A DNA stretch of 64,000 nt from Bacteroidota bacterium (GCA_018267965.1 JAFDXK010000003.1:248001-312000); one strand, 5' to 3'; counted from the stretch's first letter, positions 1-9,252 are shown. The notes: generated by a model not told the origin, from the sequence alone. Numbers and translations are program-made.

Positions 1-3000
1 TTGTTGGCCGTCTGCTTGGTGCAAACAACAAGTTCGGCACAAATCAGTGTGCAGAAGGATTACACAAACTACAATTCTCCTGCAATTGGTACATTCCAGG
101 GTATTAATTTCCGCGAAGCGGGCTTCTCGGGTTTATATCCGATTGCCGGCACAAACGGAAAAGAATTCTGGGTATGTTCCGACAGGGGTGTTAACATTGA
201 TTGTGGTAGTGCAAATCCTTCCGGTTGTACTCCTACTTACGATAAAATGTATTCCTTCCCATCTTATGCACCTAAGATTCATAGAATAAAAATTCAGGGT
301 GATTCGATTCAAATTTTACGTACCATAAGTATTAAACGTCCTAATGGTACAGGGGCAACAGGTATTATCAATCCTACAGGTTTAGGCAGTACATCTACCG
401 AAGTTGCATCAACAGACACAGTCCTTAACTGTGTCAACTTCAGTTTGAAAACTGCAGCAAAAGATACTTTCGGTATAGATTGTGAAGGTATAGTAGTAGA
501 TAAAGAAGGTAACTTCTGGCTTTGCGAAGAAGGAGGCCCCACCATTTGGAAATTAGACCAAAATGGTAAAGTTATAAAGAGGTTCACTCCGTATTTCAAC
601 CTTGGCGGCGCACAAGCAGTTGATGCAGCCATCGATACAGTTTTCAAATACCGCAAAAACAATCGTGGTTTTGAAGGCATTGCATTAGCACCTAATGGAA
701 AAATATACGCTGCTATTCAAAGTCCGCTGTTATATCCTACACAAACTGTTGGTGAAAGCTCAAGAATGCACAGGATATTAGAAATTGATCCTGCAACTAA
801 CACTATGCGCCAATTTGTGTACATGAATGATGGTATCATTGGTACAGGTTCAAACCAAATACGTCTTCGCGACTGGAAATTAGGTGACATGGCCGCAATT
901 AATGATAGTACTTTTCTGGTACTGGAAGCAGCAGCCAGGGGCACAACTGATATCAAACGTTTGTACATGATAAATATCAACGGTGCAACAGCTGTTAATT
1001 CAGGATTATATGGCAGCAGCACTCTTGAGGGCTTAGATTCAGCAGGCCTCGTTACAAATAGCATCATTCCTGTAAAGAAGACATTAGTGATGGATTTATT
1101 AGCCAATAGCTGGCCTGCTGTATTAGATAAAGCAGAAGGCTTGGCAATAATAAATGACAGCACTATTGCTATTTGCAATGACAATGATTACGGTCAAACT
1201 TGCCCATTGGCAAATGGCATAGCATTACCAACAACAAACCTTAGCCACCTGATTGTTTATAATTTAAAAGGTGCTAATAAACTTCAGAACTACAAACCTG
1301 CTGCAACCACTTTAACACAAGGTGTAACAGGCGTATCTTCATCACAGGCTCCTTATGTAATTCCTTATGTAACCGGTGTAACTACAACAGCCATACAAAC
1401 AACAGGTGATGCGGTATACGGTTACAAATTTGTTGGCATTCCCGATGGTATGGGTGCATTTGATAATGGTGATGGCACATTCACAGTTTTATCAAATCAT
1501 GAAATACCAAATACAGGCGGTATCATTCGCGCGCATGGTTCAACAGGTGCAATGGTTTCAAAATGGATTATTAACAAGTCAGATCTTAGTGTAATGAGTG
1601 GTCAGGATTTGATACAAAGGGTGAATCTCTACAATCCCGGCACCGGCACTTATACTACATATTATGCCGGCAACCCTTCTACATCAGCAGCATTCTCACG
1701 TTTCTGCTCTGCAGACCTTCCCGCAGTATCAGCTTTCTATAATGAAAAAACAGGTTTAGGTACTAAAGCACGCATCTTTATGAATGGTGAGGAAAATGGT
1801 TCTGAGGGCAGAGGCATGGCTCACATCGTAACAGGCGGCGAAGCAGGTACTTCTTATGAATTACCTTACTTAGGTAAGTTTTCGTGGGAAAATGCAGTTG
1901 CAAACCCTGCTACAGGTGATTTAACAGTAGTTGCAGGTACAGATGATGCTACTCCGGGCCAGGTATATTTCTATGTTGGCACTAAAAAATCTACAGGTAA
2001 CGAGATTGAAAGAGCCGGACTAAGTGGCGGTAAATTATACAGTATTGCAGTATCAGGTATGGTTACCGAAACAAATACCTTACCAATACCTACCACTACG
2101 CCAACGACATTTACAACTGTTGATTTAGGACAGGTAAACACCATGACAGGTGCTGCACTTGAGACAGCCAGCAATACTGCAGGTGTTACGCGTTTCTTAC
2201 GTCCTGAAGATGCTGCATGGGATCCTAATAATCCTAATGATTTATACCTCGCTACTACAAATGGCTTCAGCTCTATATTAGGCCCCGGAACTACTGCTCC
2301 AAGCCGTTTATGGAGAATCCGTTTCAATGATATTAAGAACATCGCAGCCGGGGGTACAGTAATGCCGGTAATGGATGGAACTGAAGGACAAAATATGTTT
2401 GACAATCTTTGTATCGATAATTTCGGGCACGTTTTGCTGGTTGAAGACGTAGGTGGTCAGTCTCACCTTGGTAAAGTTTGGCAATATGATATTGCTACCG
2501 ATGCTGCAAAAATCATTGCCACACACGATAGTACACGTTTCAAAAACGGTGGCGCAAATTTTCTTACTCAGGATGAAGAAGCAACGGGTATTATTGACGC
2601 ACAGGAAATTCTGGGCGCAGGCATGTTCCTGCTGAATGATCAGGCTCACTACTCTATTGCCGGTGAGTTATATGAAGGCGGTCAAATGCTTTCTTTATTC
2701 AATCCTGATACATACAATTCAAATCCTGAAATAAGCATAACCGGTAATAATAACCTGATTGCAAAAGGAGATATGACTCCTGCAACCAGCGACAATACAG
2801 ATTTTGGCAATCTTACTCTTGGAGACAGCACAACTAAAACATTCGTTATCAAAAACGATGGCCCTGGCAGTCTTAATGTAACAGGCATTACAATTGCAGG
2901 CACTAATGCATCTGACTTTGCTATGGTAAGCGCTCCTGCTTTCCCACTGAGCATTGCAGCAAATACAACACAAAGCATTACACTAAAATTCAAACCTTCT

Positions 3001-3375
3001 GCATTAGGCCTTCGCTCTGCTACTGTTAGCGTAGCTAGTAACGACTTCGATGAAAAAACATATGATTATGCCATTCAGGGCGTAGCATTAAATTCGACAG
3101 GCATTGCCTCATTGCCATCAGGATCTATGAAACTATATCCTAACCCTACAGGTGATGCTGCAACAGTTGAAATAACACTAACAAAAGCCGAACATGTTAC
3201 TATAACTATGATAGACATGCAAGGTAAGTTAGTAGCATCAGTGATTGATGAGAACCTTGAAGCTGGTAATCAAAAACTGAATGTAAACACAGCTTCATTA
3301 ATCAGTGGCACATATTATGTTCAGGTTTCTTGCGGTAGCGCAACAACGAGAACCAAACTCGTAGTAGTTCACTAA
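1..3375 (+). CDS. Secreted phytase-like esterase / PhoX-like fusion with T9SS sorting domain (5' end at window edge)
   Basis: Probable exported hydrolase acting on phosphoesters at the cell surface; the substrate is unknown. The visible part (1124 codons) opens inside what looks like a signal peptide ending near SSAQ, so the true start probably lies just left of the window. Residues about 25-430 resemble the esterase-like phytase propeller (motifs such as FGIDCEGIVVDKEGNFWLCE and NRGFEGIAL). Residues about 474-900 resemble the PhoX/DUF839 family (PDGMGAFDNGDGTF, LSNHE, NGEENGSEGRGMAH, RPEDAAWDP). Residues about 935-1026 look like a choice-of-anchor D immunoglobulin-like domain. The last ~85 residues, starting near MKLYPNPTGD, form a type A T9SS sorting domain. 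A strong terminator follows. The domain names come from motif recognition, not a search; the two-enzyme fusion is the unusual point. Confidence 0.8.
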   Translation: MLAVCLVQTTSSAQISVQKDYTNYNSPAIGTFQGINFREAGFSGLYPIAGTNGKEFWVCSDRGVNIDCGSANPSGCTPTYDKMYSFPSYAPKIHRIKIQGDSIQILRTISIKRPNGTGATGIINPTGLGSTSTEVASTDTVLNCVNFSLKTAAKDTFGIDCEGIVVDKEGNFWLCEEGGPTIWKLDQNGKVIKRFTPYFNLGGAQAVDAAIDTVFKYRKNNRGFEGIALAPNGKIYAAIQSPLLYPTQTVGESSRMHRILEIDPATNTMRQFVYMNDGIIGTGSNQIRLRDWKLGDMAAINDSTFLVLEAAARGTTDIKRLYMININGATAVNSGLYGSSTLEGLDSAGLVTNSIIPVKKTLVMDLLANSWPAVLDKAEGLAIINDSTIAICNDNDYGQTCPLANGIALPTTNLSHLIVYNLKGANKLQNYKPAATTLTQGVTGVSSSQAPYVIPYVTGVTTTAIQTTGDAVYGYKFVGIPDGMGAFDNGDGTFTVLSNHEIPNTGGIIRAHGSTGAMVSKWIINKSDLSVMSGQDLIQRVNLYNPGTGTYTTYYAGNPSTSAAFSRFCSADLPAVSAFYNEKTGLGTKARIFMNGEENGSEGRGMAHIVTGGEAGTSYELPYLGKFSWENAVANPATGDLTVVAGTDDATPGQVYFYVGTKKSTGNEIERAGLSGGKLYSIAVSGMVTETNTLPIPTTTPTTFTTVDLGQVNTMTGAALETASNTAGVTRFLRPEDAAWDPNNPNDLYLATTNGFSSILGPGTTAPSRLWRIRFNDIKNIAAGGTVMPVMDGTEGQNMFDNLCIDNFGHVLLVEDVGGQSHLGKVWQYDIATDAAKIIATHDSTRFKNGGANFLTQDEEATGIIDAQEILGAGMFLLNDQAHYSIAGELYEGGQMLSLFNPDTYNSNPEISITGNNNLIAKGDMTPATSDNTDFGNLTLGDSTTKTFVIKNDGPGSLNVTGITIAGTNASDFAMVSAPAFPLSIAANTTQSITLKFKPSALGLRSATVSVASNDFDEKTYDYAIQGVALNSTGIASLPSGSMKLYPNPTGDAATVEITLTKAEHVTITMIDMQGKLVASVIDENLEAGNQKLNVNTASLISGTYYVQVSCGSATTRTKLVVVH

Positions 3376-3393
3376 TAATATTCTTCAAACAAT

Positions 3394-3423
3394 AAAAAAG
3401 CACCTCATTGTAGGTGCTTTTTT
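3394..3423 (+). terminator. Intrinsic terminator after the T9SS protein
   Basis: A 12-bp perfect stem (AAAAAAGCACCT / AGGTGCTTTTTT) with a CATTGT loop lies 19 bases after the stop codon. The 3' arm ends in a run of T, so it separates the T9SS gene from the peroxidase gene. Confidence 0.85.
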
Positions 3424-3471
3424 ATTATACATCTGTCTGTTAGTTCAAATTAAGTTAACACTTCGGCAATA

Positions 3472-3499
3472 TTGTCTTAACACGCTCATGGCACATTTG
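3472..3499 (+). promoter_or_regulatory. Putative Bacteroidota-type promoter for the peroxidase-cytochrome pair
   Basis: TTG at 3472-3474, a 17-base spacer, then CACATTTG at 3492-3499. This matches the TTG-N17-23-TAnnTTTG pattern with one mismatch in the first -7 base. It lies between the preceding terminator and the ATG at 3547, which also argues against the GTG at 3499 being the start codon. Confidence 0.45.
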
Positions 3500-3546
3500 T
3501 GATTCAAACTACTGTGTATCAGGATTGTGAAAAAGAATCATTCTGC

Positions 3547-5472
3547 ATGAGGAAACATTACATAATACTGTCTATACTTATTATTACAGCATTCATATCA
3601 TTGTCATTCAATGATACTACACCCTATGCTGCGTATATTAGTTATTACAACCAAAGCCTGAATCGTTTCACCCAACAACAGAACAACCTTATAGTTGCCA
3701 TACAAAAAGCAGACCTTACCAATTCGAATGATGTTCAAAAAATAAGGGAGGAAATTCGAACTGTCCGTTATTGCTTAAAGTCTCTTGATTTTTGGCTACG
3801 CTATCTTGAACCCACAGCTTACAAAAAAATTAACGGCCCTTTACCGGTAGAATGGGAAACAGAAGTATTCGAAAAATATGAAAAGCCTTACAAAAGAGAA
3901 GGTGCCGGACTTGCATTAGCAACACTTTACCTGGACGAGCCTGTGATATTAAAAGACTCGTTACTATCATTAATTAAAGCTTCAATAAATGCAACAAATA
4001 CATACAAAGCTGATTCTATCACAAAAGAGTTGCAAAGCTATCATCACTTTTTTCTTTGCAACAGGTTGTATTTACTAAACCTCGCAGCTATATATACTAC
4101 CGGGTTTGAATGCCCCGACACCACGCAAATTATTATTGAATTGCGTACAATGATGAAAGATGTTGAACCGATTTATACGGCTTTCAACAAAAGTTTTCCT
4201 AACACACCACTCAGCAGCGAATATCAAAACTTGTATAATAAAGCAATTAGATATTCAGAATCACAACCTGCCGATTATTCCCGGTTCGATCATTTTACTT
4301 TTATTAAAGATTACGTGAATCCTCTATTTATTCTCAACCAAAAAATGATAGCACAGTACCATGTTATTAGTCATAGCCTGGTTGATTACTCTCTAAACAA
4401 AACAGCACCTTCTATATTTGACAAATCACTGTATCGTGGGCAAAACACAAAAGGTATTTTCCTTAGGGTTGACGATACTGCAGTGTTGGCTAAAATAGAA
4501 GCACTTGGCAAACAACTCTTTTATGACCCGATATTATCCGGCAATAATATGCGCAGTTGCGCTTCCTGTCACAAGCCAACAGAATACTTTACAGATACAC
4601 TTACAGCTACGTCCATACAGTTCAATCATACAGATTACCTGCCACGCAATTCACCATCACTCATCAATGCTCAGTACAATCATCTATTGATGCTGGATGG
4701 CAAACATATTTCTTTACAAAATCAGGCAAAAGACGTTATTACAAATCCGTTAGAGCTAGGATGTGCTGAAAAAGATATGCTAGAAAAAATACTTAGCTGT
4801 AAGGAATATTATAAAGGCTTTAAAGAACTATTGCAGTATACGCCACAAGAACCCGATGTAACAATGGAGCATATTGCATCTGCCTTGACGGTATATTATT
4901 GTAAATTCAGCAATTACTATTCGCCATTCGACGATGCTATTAATAATTATAAACCCATTAATGCCGAAGCAAAAGCAGGATTTAACCTGTTTATGGGCAA
5001 GGCGCAATGCGCCACTTGCCATTTTGTGCCGCAATTCAACGGCGTAAAACCTCCATATATCAGTTCTGAATTTGAAGTATTGGGTGTTCCTAAAGATAAA
5101 AATTACTTAAAGCTTAACGACGACAAAGGCAGATATGGCATCAACCCAGCTAACGAAACAATGATGGCATTTCGAACAGGCAGTATTCGCAACACTGAGC
5201 ACACAGCACCTTACATGCACAACGGTGTGTTCAGAACAATGGAAGAAGTAATTGATTTTTATGATGCCGGTGGCGGCATAGGACATGGATTAAAAATTGA
5301 TAACCAAACATTATCATCCGATTCGTTGAAATTGAATAAAACAGAAAAGAAAAACCTATTGGCATTTATCAGGTCGCTCAACGAAAATATTCCTTTTGAA
5401 GCTCCCCCGGCTACTTTGCCTCAATCAAAAAATAAAGCACTAAATAACCGCAAAATTGGCGGAGAGTATTAA
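3547..5472 (+). CDS. Di-haem cytochrome c peroxidase (MauG/CCP family) with long N-terminal extension
   Basis: Periplasmic di-haem enzyme expected to reduce hydrogen peroxide with electrons from a small c-type cytochrome, or to perform a MauG-like oxidation. I chose the ATG at 3547 (641 aa) because it opens a clean signal peptide (MRKHYIILSILIITAF); a GTG 48 bases upstream would add an unlikely leader. Two CxxCH haem sites are present: C338-ASC-H342 and C488-ATC-H492. Segments such as GKQLFYDPILSGN, FRTGSIRNTEHTAPYMHNG and EEVIDFYDAGGG are typical of the peroxidase core, which occupies about residues 310-620. Residues 30-300 are a mainly helical region I cannot assign; classic CCPs of about 330-350 aa lack it. 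The cytochrome gene begins 2 bases after the stop, so the two are probably co-transcribed. Confidence 0.88.
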   Translation: MRKHYIILSILIITAFISLSFNDTTPYAAYISYYNQSLNRFTQQQNNLIVAIQKADLTNSNDVQKIREEIRTVRYCLKSLDFWLRYLEPTAYKKINGPLPVEWETEVFEKYEKPYKREGAGLALATLYLDEPVILKDSLLSLIKASINATNTYKADSITKELQSYHHFFLCNRLYLLNLAAIYTTGFECPDTTQIIIELRTMMKDVEPIYTAFNKSFPNTPLSSEYQNLYNKAIRYSESQPADYSRFDHFTFIKDYVNPLFILNQKMIAQYHVISHSLVDYSLNKTAPSIFDKSLYRGQNTKGIFLRVDDTAVLAKIEALGKQLFYDPILSGNNMRSCASCHKPTEYFTDTLTATSIQFNHTDYLPRNSPSLINAQYNHLLMLDGKHISLQNQAKDVITNPLELGCAEKDMLEKILSCKEYYKGFKELLQYTPQEPDVTMEHIASALTVYYCKFSNYYSPFDDAINNYKPINAEAKAGFNLFMGKAQCATCHFVPQFNGVKPPYISSEFEVLGVPKDKNYLKLNDDKGRYGINPANETMMAFRTGSIRNTEHTAPYMHNGVFRTMEEVIDFYDAGGGIGHGLKIDNQTLSSDSLKLNKTEKKNLLAFIRSLNENIPFEAPPATLPQSKNKALNNRKIGGEY

Positions 5473-5474
5473 TT

Positions 5475-5837
5475 ATGAAATATCAGTTAATAATAGCTTG
5501 TTGCATTCTTATAACAATAGTTGCCTGTAAAACACAAAAAATGGCAATGTACGAATTTCCCACAGCCATGGCTGCAAACGTAAAGGCAGAGTTTACTAAA
5601 GAATGTGATAAAGGCCAGGCTTTATACAACCTTACTTGTGCCAAATGCCATAACCGAAAAGTAAAAGGCCGGATGGTGATACCCGATTTTCCTGCTGATA
5701 AATTAAAAGGGTATGAGCTGCGCGTAGCTAATGGGCAACACGAGGCCAATATGCCTGATGAAAAAATTACAGCCGAAGAACTGGTGATGATTTCCACCTT
5801 TCTCAATTACAAGAAAAAGAGCGGTGTACCTCTATAG
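5475..5837 (+). CDS. Small c-type cytochrome lipoprotein
   Basis: A 120-aa mono-haem cytochrome c. The N-terminus is a lipoprotein signal with the lipobox ending IVAC18, so it is probably membrane anchored on the periplasmic side. The haem site is C55-AKC-H59, and M93 in the NMPDEK segment is a good candidate for the second axial ligand. It starts 2 bases after the peroxidase stop codon, which suggests that it feeds electrons to that enzyme; this pairing is inferred from position. No hairpin follows directly. Confidence 0.82.
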   Translation: MKYQLIIACCILITIVACKTQKMAMYEFPTAMAANVKAEFTKECDKGQALYNLTCAKCHNRKVKGRMVIPDFPADKLKGYELRVANGQHEANMPDEKITAEELVMISTFLNYKKKSGVPL

Positions 5838-6136
5838 CGGTTTCTCTAACATCATATTTTAATGTATTATTTACGTTTAAAATACGTATATTTGCTATAA
5901 CTATTTTGAATCGTTAAGATATTTTAATGTTTATCAAAACTGTAAATATTTTAACGGAATTGACAACAAAACGCAACAAATTGCAACAATCTCGCAAAAC
6001 AGCCAAAGAGCATCCAATTGAAAATCAATTAATTATATACAAACAATAGAAAAGCAAAATAATACTCCCAAAAAACACAACAAAACACAACAAAAAGCAA
6101 CATTTCACCGAAACCCTTATCTTTCGCTCCAAATTA
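5838..6136. other. A-rich 299-base intergenic region with phased CAACA motifs
   Basis: No ORF or RNA gene is visible. The spacer is very rich in A and C on the + strand and holds two triplets of CAACA, described as a separate repeat. TATCTTTC at 6119-6126 is one base off the TAnnTTTG -7 element and sits only 10 bases before the ATG of the glycosyltransferase, so a transcript would have a very short leader. No matching TTG lies at the usual distance. Confidence 0.6.
5964..6102 (+). repeat. Two triplets of CAACA repeated at exactly 10-bp intervals
   Basis: CAACA occurs at 5964-5968, 5974-5978 and 5984-5988, and again at 6078-6082, 6088-6092 and 6098-6102. Within each triplet the spacing is exactly 10 bp, about one helical turn, so all copies in a triplet face the same side of the DNA. 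The triplets are 114 bp apart. The function is unknown; a protein-binding array upstream of the glycosyltransferase is one possibility, and a chance product of A/C-rich sequence is another. Confidence 0.6.
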
Positions 6137-7261
6137 ATGGAACAGTTTAACCTCATTAGTATAGTACCTTATAAAATACTTCCTCCAACAAGTGGAGGTC
6201 ATCTTGGTATTGTCGATTTGCACAACCACCTCGGCAAGCTATGCAATGACATTATTATCGGTACTGCAGACAATACTAGTGAAGCTGGCTATTCCTTCAG
6301 CATCGAAAAAGTATTTCCTCCAACTTCTAAAAGATATTTACCACGTTTTGCTCTAAACAAGATAGTCGCTACTGCTAAAGCGAATAAGGCGAATGCTATC
6401 TATTGCGACCATCCCTATATGGCTTTTACTGCTATAGCGTTGTCTAAGCAACTGGGAATACCCTGGTTTATGCGTAGTCACAATATCGAATCAGAAAGGT
6501 TCCGCACGTTGGGCAAATCATGGTGGCCTATAATGAAGTGGTTTGAGGGTTATACCATGTCAAAAGCTAATGGCGTGTTCTTTATTACACCTGAAGACGT
6601 CGAATGGGCTAAAACAAACTATAAGCTTGATGCTAAAAAGTGTCATCTGGTAACATATGGCACAAACCTCTCGCAAATACCATCAGGGCATGATATAGCC
6701 AAACAACAACTGGCACAAGAGCTAAATATTAGTAACGATACACCTCTCCTTTATTTTCTTGGCGCACTAAATTATCAGCCCAATATAGAGGCTGTTCAAT
6801 ACATCTTGAATGAGATAATGCCAAGATTAGACAAAAAAGGTATTCAGTATCAAATGCTGATTGCAGGCAAGGGATTATCTCAGGAATTACAGGATAAAAT
6901 TAAAGCAACAGGTAATGTGCGTTATATGGGTTTCATCCCCGTGCTCGAAACATTTCTCAATGGATGTGACATCATGCTCAATCCTGTAATGATAGGTGGT
7001 GGTATCAAAACCAAAGCTGTTGAAGCATTAGGATATAACAAGATAGTTGTAAGCAGCGCAATAGGTGCTGCTGGTCTTATCCCATCTGTGTGTGGTACTA
7101 ACCTTCATATTACTCCTGATCATGACTGGGATGCCTTTGCAAATAAAGTGGAGAAAGTAATTAATAATAAGCCTTCAATACCAGCATCATTTTATGAAAC
7201 ATATTATTGGGGAAATATTACAGCCAAAGCTTTACAAATAATGAAGCAAACAATTATTTAG
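6137..7261 (+). CDS. Family 4-like glycosyltransferase
   Basis: Cytoplasmic GT-B-fold glycosyltransferase of 374 aa that should transfer a sugar from an activated donor to an unknown acceptor, probably a cell-surface glycan. Features include an N-terminal P-P-T-S-G-G-H segment, the line WFMRSHNIESERFR in the acceptor half, and in the donor half FLGALNYQPNIEA and a glycine-rich loop IGGGIKTKAVEAL near residue 295, where a conserved Glu contacts the nucleotide sugar in such enzymes. The ATG at 6137 is the first in frame and gives a normal N-terminus. The gene stands alone and its last 8 bases overlap the end of the convergent DUF4159 gene. Confidence 0.82.
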   Translation: MEQFNLISIVPYKILPPTSGGHLGIVDLHNHLGKLCNDIIIGTADNTSEAGYSFSIEKVFPPTSKRYLPRFALNKIVATAKANKANAIYCDHPYMAFTAIALSKQLGIPWFMRSHNIESERFRTLGKSWWPIMKWFEGYTMSKANGVFFITPEDVEWAKTNYKLDAKKCHLVTYGTNLSQIPSGHDIAKQQLAQELNISNDTPLLYFLGALNYQPNIEAVQYILNEIMPRLDKKGIQYQMLIAGKGLSQELQDKIKATGNVRYMGFIPVLETFLNGCDIMLNPVMIGGGIKTKAVEALGYNKIVVSSAIGAAGLIPSVCGTNLHITPDHDWDAFANKVEKVINNKPSIPASFYETYYWGNITAKALQIMKQTII

Positions 7262-7922
7262 CCTCACCATTAAAAACATACTGTATGATATTAGCACCCA
7301 TTTGCAGTGCCTGTAGCCTTCTTTCCGGCGAATCATTATGCACCTCAGGATCCTCCCAACCATCACCCAAATCGGTTTCATAACTGTAAAAACAAACTAA
7401 GCGCCCTTTATAGATTAATCCATAACCTTTGGGTGGTTTCTTATCATGTTCATGCACTTTGGGCAAGCCATTATTGAAATTGAACGCCTGGTGATATATA
7501 GGATGAGAAAATGGAAGTTCAACAAGTTCTAAATCAGGAAATATCTGTTTCAGAGCAGGACGCACATATGGATCCAAGCCATAGTTATCATCAATATGCA
7601 GAAAGCCTCCACTCTCCAAATACTTACGCATGTTCTGAGCTTCGGCATCAGTCAACACCCATCGTCCGTGCCCTGTCATATGCACAAAAGGGTAGTTAAA
7701 TATCTCGGGGCTGCCGGCCTCTACCTGTGCTTCCTGGGTTTGAAAATGGGTATGTATCTGTTGATTACAAAACTGCGCAAGGTTCTTAAGCGATGTAGGA
7801 TTTGCGTACCAGTCACCGCCGCCGCCATATACTAGCAAAGCCAGTTTCAGATTTTGTGCATCTGCCTTTAGAGACACACATGACAGAAGTAATATTGAAA
7901 TAATAACTCTTAACCTAACCAT
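7254..7922 (-). CDS. DUF4159 domain protein, exported
   Basis: A 222-aa protein with a signal peptide (MVRLRVIISILLLSCVS... ending near ADAQ) followed by a DUF4159-type domain. Recognisable segments are YGGGGDWYANPTSLKNL, the MTGHGRW line, and GGFLHIDDNYG, as in a class I glutamine amidotransferase-like fold. The biochemical role of the family is not established. I chose the ATG at 7922 because it gives a proper signal peptide; it overlaps the end of rsmE by 8 bases, which suggests translational coupling. An upstream ATG at 7946 would add eight residues inside rsmE. The gene ends convergent with the glycosyltransferase. Confidence 0.8.
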   Translation of the reverse strand: MVRLRVIISILLLSCVSLKADAQNLKLALLVYGGGGDWYANPTSLKNLAQFCNQQIHTHFQTQEAQVEAGSPEIFNYPFVHMTGHGRWVLTDAEAQNMRKYLESGGFLHIDDNYGLDPYVRPALKQIFPDLELVELPFSHPIYHQAFNFNNGLPKVHEHDKKPPKGYGLIYKGRLVCFYSYETDLGDGWEDPEVHNDSPERRLQALQMGANIIQYVFNGEAK

Positions 7923-8634
7923 GATTGATAGTATTAAAATAAGCACATACCGCCATTGCAGCGGTTTCTGTACGCAGACGTTGGTTAGCTATTGAAACTC
8001 CTACAAAACTGTTTGCCTCACACCAATTAACTTCTTCTTCAGTAAAATCACCCTCCGGCCCTATGAGTATCATACTATCCTTACCTTTTTTCATTACAGA
8101 TGACAAGTTATGTCTTTGCTTTGACGCAATGCAATGTGCTACAAACTTTTGGTCAACATTAACAAGACTCTGTAATTTATCAAGTGTAGTTAAGTCTGCT
8201 AAATCAGGCAGCCAATATTGTTGCGATTGCAGCATAGCAGAGATTAGAATGCTTCGCCATCTATCTGCTCTTATTCTTTCTCTTTCTGAACGTGATACTG
8301 ATAACGGAATGATACTGCTAACACCTAACTCAGTTGCTTTTTCTAACAACCACTCATTGCGGCTGGTGTTCTTGGTAAATGCTATAGCAAGGTGTAATTG
8401 CGGCTGTGGCTTATCATGCTTTATCAACTTATTAATGACAACGCTGCACTTTTTCTTTGCCACGCTGCTAATAACAGCATCTGCTTCTACACCTTTACCA
8501 TCAGTAAGCAATAGAGGTTCTCCCACTTGCATACGCAGCACTTGCCCCACATGTTTTGATGTGTCTTCATCAAGCCATGTTTCAGCTCCGGGTGTTACAG
8601 GTTCTTCGTGAAAGAAAAAAGGTAAAGACGCCAT
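7915..8634 (-). CDS. rsmE: 16S rRNA (uracil(1498)-N(3))-methyltransferase RsmE
   Basis: Transfers a methyl group from SAM to N3 of U1498 in 16S rRNA, in the cytoplasm on the assembled 30S subunit. The 239-aa length fits the family. The N-terminal PUA-like part includes HVGQVLRMQVGEPLLLTDG. The C-terminal SPOUT methyltransferase domain has the knot signatures LIGPEGDFTEEEV near residue 190 and NQRLRTETAAMA near residue 220. It lies between the sigma factor gene (27 bases upstream) and the DUF4159 gene, with which it overlaps. Confidence 0.93.
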   Translation of the reverse strand: MASLPFFFHEEPVTPGAETWLDEDTSKHVGQVLRMQVGEPLLLTDGKGVEADAVISSVAKKKCSVVINKLIKHDKPQPQLHLAIAFTKNTSRNEWLLEKATELGVSSIIPLSVSRSERERIRADRWRSILISAMLQSQQYWLPDLADLTTLDKLQSLVNVDQKFVAHCIASKQRHNLSSVMKKGKDSMILIGPEGDFTEEEVNWCEANSFVGVSIANQRLRTETAAMAVCAYFNTINHG

Positions 8635-8661
8635 GCGGGCAAGTTAATCAAAATGGCATAC

Positions 8662-9252
8662 TCAACGCAATACCATTTGCTTGTCTTCTATCATTTTGCG
8701 CAGGTTTATCAAACCATAACGCATTCTTCCCAGGGCAGTATTGATACTTACTGACGTCAAATCAGATATCTCTTTAAAACTTAATTCGCCATATATGCGC
8801 AGCACTATCACTTCACGTTGTTCTTCCGGCAACTCTTCTATCAACTGGCGTATGCTTGCATTTACCTGCATCGTTTCAATTCGGTCAGATGCAATATCAC
8901 CTACAGCACCAATCAAAGAGGTAATATCTTTACCATCCGAAAGTGTTACAGGTACTTTCTGCCTCGTCTTACGGAAATGGTCCATACAAAGGTTGTGTGC
9001 TACGCGAATAGCCCATGGCAGGAATTTACCTTGTTCACAATACCTCCCTTCGCGGAAAGTGCGTATGATCTTAAGGAAAGCCTCCTGGAAAAGGTCTTCC
9101 GCTACATACTTATCCTTCACCAGCATATATACGGATGTATACAGCTTATCCTTATATCGATAAACCAATGTCTCCATTGCTTTTTCTTCGCCATTTATGA
9201 AGGCGTGTATCAGTTCTGAGTCAGAACGGGTTGGGGTTACTTGCATATTCAT
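8662..9252 (-). CDS. Sigma-70 family (ECF-like) RNA polymerase sigma factor
   Basis: A 196-aa alternative sigma factor with regions 2 and 4 only. Region 2 (about residues 25-95) carries the core-binding and -10 recognition segments, seen as AEDLFQEAFLKIIRTF and FLPWAIRVAHNLCMDHFRK. Region 4 (about residues 135-190) has ELPEEQREVIVLRIYGELSFKE followed by a helix-turn-helix with TSVSINTALGRMRYGL. No anti-sigma gene lies beside it, so its control is not visible here. The start could be the ATG at 9252 or the one two codons later. A 363-base spacer lies upstream, and rsmE follows 27 bases downstream. Confidence 0.9.
   Translation of the reverse strand: MNMQVTPTRSDSELIHAFINGEEKAMETLVYRYKDKLYTSVYMLVKDKYVAEDLFQEAFLKIIRTFREGRYCEQGKFLPWAIRVAHNLCMDHFRKTRQKVPVTLSDGKDITSLIGAVGDIASDRIETMQVNASIRQLIEELPEEQREVIVLRIYGELSFKEISDLTSVSINTALGRMRYGLINLRKMIEDKQMVLR

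Noticed and set aside
5964-6102. CAACA repeats considered as a CRISPR array
   Set aside because: The units are 5 bases at 10-base spacing; CRISPR repeats are about 24-40 bases with unique spacers of similar length, and no cas genes are near.
8063-8611. Open frame of 182 codons antisense to rsmE
   Set aside because: The sense strand encodes a complete, recognisable RsmE; the antisense product resembles nothing.
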